Shown: positions 58,976 to 64,000 of the stretch, one piece after another
Numbering within the stretch: the stretch's first letter is position 1
How the letters are laid out: each line of letters starts with the position of its first letter
Assembly (NCBI GenBank): GCA_902542325.1
Contig: CACBUE010000005.1
Coordinates: forward strand, 1 to 64,000
Source of the DNA: an uncultured SAR86 cluster bacterium
GTDB lineage: Bacteria > Pseudomonadota > Gammaproteobacteria > Magnimaribacterales > Magnimaribacteraceae
Length of the DNA stretch: 64,000 bases
Direction of reading: 5' to 3'
The notes under the pieces: generated by a model
Seen by the model: only the letters and a program-made list of their open reading frames with translations
The model's database searches: none
Told to the model about the DNA's origin: nothing
Program-made: the position numbers and the translations under genes

Positions 58976-60315
58976 AATTAACTGTAGTTGGATCAGGTTA
59001 TGTTGGGTTAGTTACTGCTGCATGTTTTAGTTTTGCTGGTCATGACGTTCTTTGTGTAGAAAAAGATAAAAAGAAAATTAGTTCCATCAAAAAAGGCAAT
59101 CTACCCTTTTATGAACCAAATCTTGAAAACCTGGTTAAAGAAGGGATAAAAAATGGCAGATTAATTTTTTCTACTGATCTCTCTCTTATCAATGAATTTT
59201 CTGAAAGTGTTTTTATTTGTGTGGGTACTCCCAGTAATCCTGATGGATCAGCAAATATCAACTATGTTAAGAAATCTTTGAAGCAAATATTACTAATAGA
59301 TAATTTAAAATTAGAAGATATAGTTATAAAGAGCACAGTACCTCCCGGCACTGCAGATAGACTTTCTAGTGAAATATGTGAAAAAAGAAATATAGACTTG
59401 GTCAGTTGTCCTGAGTTTTTACGGGAAGGGTCCGCTGTTCAGGATTTTTTGAAGCCTCAACGAATTATACTAGGACTACATAATCAACGTAAAAGGGATA
59501 AATTCCGCAGTATTTTTTCCCCATTTAATAGGAAGCAGGACAGAATACTTTTTATGGATCCTGTATCTGCTGAACTAACCAAGTATGCATCAAATGCTAT
59601 GCTAGCAACCAAAATCAGTTTTATTAACGAACTGTCTAGATATTCAGACCTTAAGGGAGCTAATATTGAAAAAGTCAGAATGGGAATGGGTTTGGACAGC
59701 AGAATAGGATTAGAATATTTATATCCTGGATGTGGATTTGGAGGTTCTTGTTTTCCTAAAGATATCGATGCTCTGATATCTTCCGCAAAAGAAGCTAACC
59801 TTAATCTTGACCTTATTAAGGCAGTAAAGAAAATAAATCAATCTCAGCCAGACTATCTTATTGATAAACTTTCAGACCATTATGACAATCAATTAAATGG
59901 TAAGACAATTTCTCTATGGGGGCTTTCTTTCAAGCCAAACACAGATGATATGAGAAGTGCACCCGCACTAAAGGTTATTTCCAAACTTGTAGATTTAGGT
60001 TGCTTCTTGAAGATATATGATCCCAAAGCGATGGAAAACTTTAAGAATTCTCCACTTCATACCCCTAATACATTGTTATGTAATTCTGCATCAGAAACTC
60101 TTGAAGGATCAGATGGACTTGTAATATGTACAGAATGGAGAGAGTTCTTTCAAATTGATTTAAATGTCTTTCAAAGAATGAAATCAAAAGTAGTCATTGA
60201 TGGCAGAAATATCTATCCTCTTGAAACAATGAAAGAAAATGACATAATCTACTATTCTATCGGCAGACCGTTTACAAATATTAAGCAAGGAAACATTGAA
60301 TTAAAAGCTAGTTAA
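58972..60315 (+). CDS. ugd: UDP-glucose 6-dehydrogenase
   Basis: 447 residues. NAD motif GSGYVGLVTA at 7-16, VGTPSNPDGS, STVPPGTADR, CPEFLREGSA, and GCGFGGSCFPKD with catalytic Cys260. It oxidises UDP-glucose to UDP-glucuronic acid in two steps with NAD. In this position, right after an Agt-like transferase, the product is the probable donor for glucuronosyl-diacylglycerol. Overlaps agt by 4 nt and abuts the cytidylyltransferase by 1 nt. Confidence 0.92.
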   Translation: MKLTVVGSGYVGLVTAACFSFAGHDVLCVEKDKKKISSIKKGNLPFYEPNLENLVKEGIKNGRLIFSTDLSLINEFSESVFICVGTPSNPDGSANINYVKKSLKQILLIDNLKLEDIVIKSTVPPGTADRLSSEICEKRNIDLVSCPEFLREGSAVQDFLKPQRIILGLHNQRKRDKFRSIFSPFNRKQDRILFMDPVSAELTKYASNAMLATKISFINELSRYSDLKGANIEKVRMGMGLDSRIGLEYLYPGCGFGGSCFPKDIDALISSAKEANLNLDLIKAVKKINQSQPDYLIDKLSDHYDNQLNGKTISLWGLSFKPNTDDMRSAPALKVISKLVDLGCFLKIYDPKAMENFKNSPLHTPNTLLCNSASETLEGSDGLVICTEWREFFQIDLNVFQRMKSKVVIDGRNIYPLETMKENDIIYYSIGRPFTNIKQGNIELKAS

Positions 60316-60316
60316 T

Positions 60317-60730
60317 ATGAAAAGAGGAATTACTTTTGGAGCTTTTGATTTATTCCATGCCGGACATGTCCTTATGCTGAAAGAAGCCAAATCTGTTTGT
60401 GAACATTTAATAGTCTGTGTACAAACTGACCCTAGTCTAGATAGGGCAACAAAAAATACACCTGTTCAGTCAATTGTTGAAAGGCAAATACAAGTTTCTG
60501 CCTGTAAATATGTTGATGAAGTCATAATTTATGATACTGAAGCAGATGTACTTGAAATATTAGAGACTATGGATTGGGATATAAGAATTATAGGAGATGA
60601 GTATAAGAACAAAGAATTCACTGGTAGAGATAAATACTTAGATCAATGCTACTTTAATCAGAGAACCCATTCCTTCTCAAGTTCTGAATTAAGAAAAAGA
60701 GTAGCTGATAAACATTTTAGACCAAATTAA
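60317..60730 (+). CDS. Glycerol-3-phosphate cytidylyltransferase-like nucleotidyltransferase (TagD family)
   Basis: 137 residues. The HxGH nucleotidyltransferase motif is GAFDLFHAGHVLML, and the RTHSFSSSELRKRV block near the C-terminus takes the place of the RTxGISTT motif. A central VQTDPS and IIGDEYKNKEFTG (position of the family W/E residues) match TagD. It should activate a polyol- or glycerol-phosphate with CTP; the exact substrate is uncertain. Fourth gene of the plcP operon; such an enzyme is not part of the known PlcP/Agt pathway. Confidence 0.82.
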   Translation: MKRGITFGAFDLFHAGHVLMLKEAKSVCEHLIVCVQTDPSLDRATKNTPVQSIVERQIQVSACKYVDEVIIYDTEADVLEILETMDWDIRIIGDEYKNKEFTGRDKYLDQCYFNQRTHSFSSSELRKRVADKHFRPN

Positions 60731-60762
60731 GTCACAGAAAATTAATACATAATTTTCGTATT

Positions 60763-60784
60763 TGTCACTTTGTGACACTATAAT
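60763..60784 (+). promoter_or_regulatory. phoB promoter: perfect palindrome abutting a -10 box, no leader
   Basis: TGTCAC-TTT-GTGACA (60763-60777) is a perfect inverted repeat, immediately followed by TATAAT (60779-60784), which ends 6 nt before the ATG. A further GTCAC at 60731 lies 33 bp (3 x 11) upstream of the one at 60764. Together they resemble PhoB half sites, in inverted instead of direct order. Confidence 0.55.
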
Positions 60785-60790
60785 TGGTAG

Positions 60791-61477
60791 ATGTCAAAAA
60801 ATATTTTAATTGTAGAGGACGAACCTGATTTAAGAACAACTCTTGAATTTAATTTAAAGTCAGAAGGATATAAAGTTAAGTCTGCTGCGGATGGTGAAGC
60901 CGCAATCAATGAAATTGTAAAAAAAGTACCTGATCTTGTGCTTCTTGATTTAATGCTACCTGACATGTCGGGACTTGAAATTTGTAAAAAAATTAGAAAT
61001 GAGTCTTTTAGTGATCAAGTGTCTATCATCATGTTGACTGCAAAGGGAGAAGAAGTAGATAGAGTTGTGGGATTTGAACTAGGTGCTGATGACTACGTAG
61101 TTAAACCTTTCAGTGTTAGAGAGCTTATGTTGCGAATTTCATCTATCTTAAAAAGAGGATCAGAAAAAAATACTAGTAAAGAACAAATTTCTATTGGTGA
61201 TGTAGAAATTAATTTAGCATCACATAGAGTTTTTATAAGTGGTCTTGAAATTGAACTTACTGCAAAAGAGTTTGAATTACTTAAATACCTGGCGGAACGT
61301 AATGGAAGAATTCAAACCAGAGAAGTATTACTGGAACAAGTGTGGGATTATAACAATTCAGTCACAACCAGAACTGTGGATACTCATATCAAAAGACTTA
61401 GATCTAAAATCGGTGATGTGGGATCAAAAATAGAAACCGTCAGAGGTGTAGGTTACCGCTTTAATTACGTCGTATAA
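60791..61477 (+). CDS. phoB: Phosphate regulon response regulator PhoB
   Basis: 228 residues. Receiver domain with acidic pocket Asp10-Glu11 and phosphoacceptor Asp53 (LLDLMLP), LTAKG Lys, then an OmpR/PhoB winged helix with TAKEFELLKYLAE and the recognition helix RTVDTHIKRLRSKIG, ending VRGVGYRF. Activates the phosphate-starvation regulon by binding Pho boxes. Followed by phoR after 7 nt. Confidence 0.92.
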   Translation: MSKNILIVEDEPDLRTTLEFNLKSEGYKVKSAADGEAAINEIVKKVPDLVLLDLMLPDMSGLEICKKIRNESFSDQVSIIMLTAKGEEVDRVVGFELGADDYVVKPFSVRELMLRISSILKRGSEKNTSKEQISIGDVEINLASHRVFISGLEIELTAKEFELLKYLAERNGRIQTREVLLEQVWDYNNSVTTRTVDTHIKRLRSKIGDVGSKIETVRGVGYRFNYVV

Positions 61478-61484
61478 TCTATGA

Positions 61485-63218
61485 ATGGATATTAGATGGA
61501 GGATCTTCTGGTCTACTTTTTTGCTTACATCGATGACTGTTCTCAGTCTAGGATATTTACTCCTAGAGAGAACAGGTGATTATTTATTAGAACAATTAGA
61601 TTCAGAACTTACTTCTGAAGCAAAGGGCGCAATTTTTATACTCTCTAATCCAGATTATAAAATTTCAAGTTACCAAACACTTTCACGTCAGCTCTCAGAT
61701 TCCTATGGGTTTAGAGTTTCTTTGATCAAATCAAACGGTGAAGTTGTAGGCGACTCAGATGTGGAAGAAGAAGATCTTAGGAAACTTGACAATCATTACA
61801 ATAGACCTGAAATTCAGGCAGCTATTATTAATAACATTGGTAAAGCAACTCGTTACAGTAATACCTTAAAAACAGATATGAGGTATCTTGCTTTAGCATC
61901 AAATAAAGCAGGAGACATAAACTTTGTTAGATTCGCCGTTCCATTATCTGAAATAGATGCCACATTACTGGTTCTGCAAAATTCTATATACGGTTTTTTA
62001 TTTGTATCCCTATTAATTGCTGTGCTTTTAAGTTATTTATTATCTAGATTTCTAACGCTTGAGTATATTGAATTGATATCAAGTGCTAGAAAATTAGCAA
62101 AAACAAGTGGCATGAAGGGGTCGAAAAGAGCTGCAGTAGAGCAAATAAGTTCTAATTTAATTGAAATCCAGGGAGCACTTAAGAACGAGTTTACTGCTAT
62201 TGCCAATGAAAGAAATCAGTTTGGAAATGCACTTGAAGAAATGGGACAGGGTGTAATTTCGATTAATAAAAATGGAATAATAGAATTAACTAACCCAGCT
62301 GCCAGTAAACTGTTAGGTCTAGATAAGCTATCTATAGGAGATTCTTTTATGGAAAAGGTCTCAATATCTGGGTTACAAGACCTAATACAAGAAACTACTT
62401 CTTCAGAACCCGGATTAGATGAGATAGAAATACACCATCCCTTTTATAGAGCTTTTATTGCAAGCGCCAGTTTCAATCCAGATACAGAAGAGTCTTTACT
62501 CGTATTTTCAGATATTACTAGAATAAAAAAACTTGAATCTGCCAGAAGTGACTTTATAGGTAATGTATCTCATGAGCTTAGAACCCCTATTTCAGTGCTT
62601 CTAGCTTCATCAGAGACTATTCTTAATGCTGACATAAAAAAGGAAAAAGATCTAAAACAATTTATTAAAGCTATACACCGAAATTCCGAAAGACTTAAAA
62701 ATTTAGTAGATGATCTTCTGCATTTATCGCGTATAGAGGGTGGCAGTCTTAATATGACTATCGAGAAGATAAATCTTGATCACATAGTTGAATCAACCAT
62801 ATTAAATCTAGAGCAAGAAGCTCTCAGAAAAGATATAAAAATCGAATCTCTGGTCGATAAAAGAATTGAAGTATTATCGGACTTTATTTCTTTGGATATT
62901 ATAATTTCTAACTATTTAAATAATGCGATAGCTTATTCTCCGAATAATTCAAAAATCACAATTTCTGCAGAAGAGGCATATGAAAAGATAAAGTTATCTG
63001 TTAAGGATGAGGGAGAGGGAATCCCTGAAAATTATCAAGATAGAGTTTTTGAAAGATTTTTTAGAGTTGACAAAGGAAGGTCTCTGAACCAGGGCGGTAC
63101 TGGTCTTGGTTTATCCATAGTCAAAAATTTAGCTTCAACTCTTTCTTCTCCAGTTGGGGTAGAAAATCAAGAGCCTAATGGAGCAAGCTTTTGGATAGAG
63201 TTAGATAAATCAACTTAA
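61485..63218 (+). CDS. phoR: Phosphate regulon sensor histidine kinase PhoR
   Basis: 577 residues. TM1 ~10-30, a ~130-residue extracytoplasmic loop with no clear fold assignment, TM2 ~165-190, HAMP/PAS-like region (~200-345, LEEMGQGVISINKNG is PAS-like), HisKA with His363 in SHELRTPIS, and HATPase with NNAIAYSPN, DEGEGIPE and GGTGLGLSIV. A larger periplasmic loop than E. coli PhoR, which has almost none, is notable and suggests direct ligand sensing. Overlaps convergent ppx by 9 nt. Confidence 0.88.
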   Translation: MDIRWRIFWSTFLLTSMTVLSLGYLLLERTGDYLLEQLDSELTSEAKGAIFILSNPDYKISSYQTLSRQLSDSYGFRVSLIKSNGEVVGDSDVEEEDLRKLDNHYNRPEIQAAIINNIGKATRYSNTLKTDMRYLALASNKAGDINFVRFAVPLSEIDATLLVLQNSIYGFLFVSLLIAVLLSYLLSRFLTLEYIELISSARKLAKTSGMKGSKRAAVEQISSNLIEIQGALKNEFTAIANERNQFGNALEEMGQGVISINKNGIIELTNPAASKLLGLDKLSIGDSFMEKVSISGLQDLIQETTSSEPGLDEIEIHHPFYRAFIASASFNPDTEESLLVFSDITRIKKLESARSDFIGNVSHELRTPISVLLASSETILNADIKKEKDLKQFIKAIHRNSERLKNLVDDLLHLSRIEGGSLNMTIEKINLDHIVESTILNLEQEALRKDIKIESLVDKRIEVLSDFISLDIIISNYLNNAIAYSPNNSKITISAEEAYEKIKLSVKDEGEGIPENYQDRVFERFFRVDKGRSLNQGGTGLGLSIVKNLASTLSSPVGVENQEPNGASFWIELDKST

Positions 63219-64000
63219 TTTATCATTAAGATATTCATAAGCCAGGGCATCACAAATTCCCCAATCTATGGCGAAAAGCTTATTTATATTTGAGTGCTTT
63301 AAAATATAAGAAAATATATCTGAAGCGGGAACAATTACATCTGCTCTATCTGCTGCAAGACCATATAGATTTACTCGATCAATAATTGGTATCTTAGATA
63401 AATTATTTCTAATTTCTTCAAATTTCTTAAGTTCTAAAGGACTATTTTTTTGTAATTCAAGAATTTTAAAAATTCTCCTTATATTGCCACCGATACCCAC
63501 TAAAGCGTCTGCATTATTTTTTTTAACTATATTCAAAAAGGCTTTTAACTTTTCCCATTCTTTTATGCTGTCTTTACCTTTCATAATTCTCACAGCACCA
63601 AGATCAAATGATTCATAAAACTCTTCGGAGCTATTGCGCATATAAATTTCCGTACTGCCTCCTCCAACATCAACATAAATCGGTTTATTCAGATTTTCAA
63701 TTTTTCTTGTATTAGCATCTTTAAGGTAATAGGCCTCTTGTTTACCGCTTAATATATTAACAGGTGTCTGACAGGCTTCTTCAATCTTGCTGCATACTTC
63801 AGTTCCATTTAGCGCATTCCTAGTAGCCGATGTTGCGCATATTCCAGCCCACTCTATTTTTCTTTTTTGCACTTTGTTTGTAAGATTTTTTAGTTCTTGA
63901 ATAAGTCTTTTTTCCGATTCTTCTGAGATCCTATTTGTTTCAAATACATCTTGTCCAAGCCTAAGATTAATTCTTTTAAAGGTATCTAACTCTATTGGGT
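63210..64000 (-). CDS. ppx: Exopolyphosphatase/GppA family protein (5' end cut by window)
   Basis: Reading frame open through the right edge (codons up to 63998), so ~262 residues are visible of a ~300-residue short Ppx/GppA. From the edge the protein reads ...FKRINLRLGQDVFETNRISEES, then ICATSATRNALNG, ILSGKQEAYYL, YVDVGGGSTEIY, VGIGGNIRRIF and AADRADVIVPAS; VDVGGGSTE is the phosphate-binding loop. It hydrolyses inorganic polyphosphate or pppGpp and sits convergent to phoR, in keeping with phosphate metabolism. Confidence 0.9.
   Translation of the reverse strand, partial: PIELDTFKRINLRLGQDVFETNRISEESEKRLIQELKNLTNKVQKRKIEWAGICATSATRNALNGTEVCSKIEEACQTPVNILSGKQEAYYLKDANTRKIENLNKPIYVDVGGGSTEIYMRNSSEEFYESFDLGAVRIMKGKDSIKEWEKLKAFLNIVKKNNADALVGIGGNIRRIFKILELQKNSPLELKKFEEIRNNLSKIPIIDRVNLYGLAADRADVIVPASDIFSYILKHSNINKLFAIDWGICDALAYEYLNDKLS

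Noticed and set aside
1..64000. CRISPR arrays, insertion sequences, integrase or prophage genes
   Set aside because: No regularly spaced repeats, transposase or integrase motifs, or phage structural genes were seen on either strand.

Overview
The window is a gene-dense, visibly AT-rich piece of a bacterial chromosome. It most likely comes from a streamlined marine gammaproteobacterium of the SAR86 type. This is inference from gene content: a short csrA next to a tRNA-Arg(ACG), slyX, a long unimodular queF, a yadG/yadH pair, tatD, trhO, bolA and a Zn-protease/RimK fusion are gammaproteobacterial in flavour. The many CoA-metabolism genes, MFS carriers, SDRs and DUF3604 proteins in a compact AT-rich genome fit open-ocean lineages. 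No insertion sequence, prophage, CRISPR array or rRNA was seen. Three tRNAs are present (Ser-GGA, Arg-ACG, Gly-TCC), each behind a clear TATAAT box.

Layout. 1-7676 (+): the tail of a DUF3604 protein, a GPH-type carrier, DNA/tRNA maintenance genes (ogt, bolA, trhO), an MMPL exporter and an alpha-methylacyl-CoA racemase carrying all three catalytic residues. tatD (-) separates this from a second CoA-transferase-family gene. 8514-21306 (+): a PQQ aldose dehydrogenase, a MoxR/VWA pair, an ABC exporter, queF, slyX, the RimB-RimK fusion, an HSDL2-like SDR, csrA and phosphatidylcholine synthase. 21338-39188: short alternating operons (2OG oxygenase, MDR reductase, exported proteins, MFS plus MBL hydrolase, a winged-helix-like regulator, SDR and serine hydrolase, alpha-glucosidase plus haem N-demethylase plus M3 peptidase, a nucleotide-carrier-like MFS, Rieske and cytochrome b561).

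39214-51265 is mainly catabolic and mostly on the minus strand. One five-gene operon looks like an aromatic ring-cleavage pathway (FAH-family hydrolase, extradiol-type VOC enzyme, SDR, GST, FAD hydroxylase). A second operon combines an SDR, enoyl-CoA hydratase, acyl-CoA ligase, a second SDR, an amidase and a haloalkane dehalogenase with a complete catalytic pentad. A full-length DUF3604 gene follows at 51357. It is a paralogue of the truncated one at the left edge, and all nine C-terminal cysteines are conserved between the two.

56500-64000 is the most coherent system. An exported protein of unknown function lies behind two Pho-box-like 11-bp repeats. It is followed by plcP-like phospholipase C, agt-like glycosyltransferase, UDP-glucose dehydrogenase and a cytidylyltransferase, then phoB, phoR and a convergent ppx/gppA. 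I read this as a phosphate-starvation locus that strips headgroups from phospholipids and rebuilds the lipid with sugar, probably glucuronic acid. The phosphatidylcholine synthase elsewhere in the window makes one plausible substrate lipid. Several promoter-proximal genes (phoB, the carrier at 36685, the DUF3604 gene at 51357) have a -10-like box ending exactly 6 nt before the ATG and no Shine-Dalgarno sequence, suggesting leaderless transcripts.
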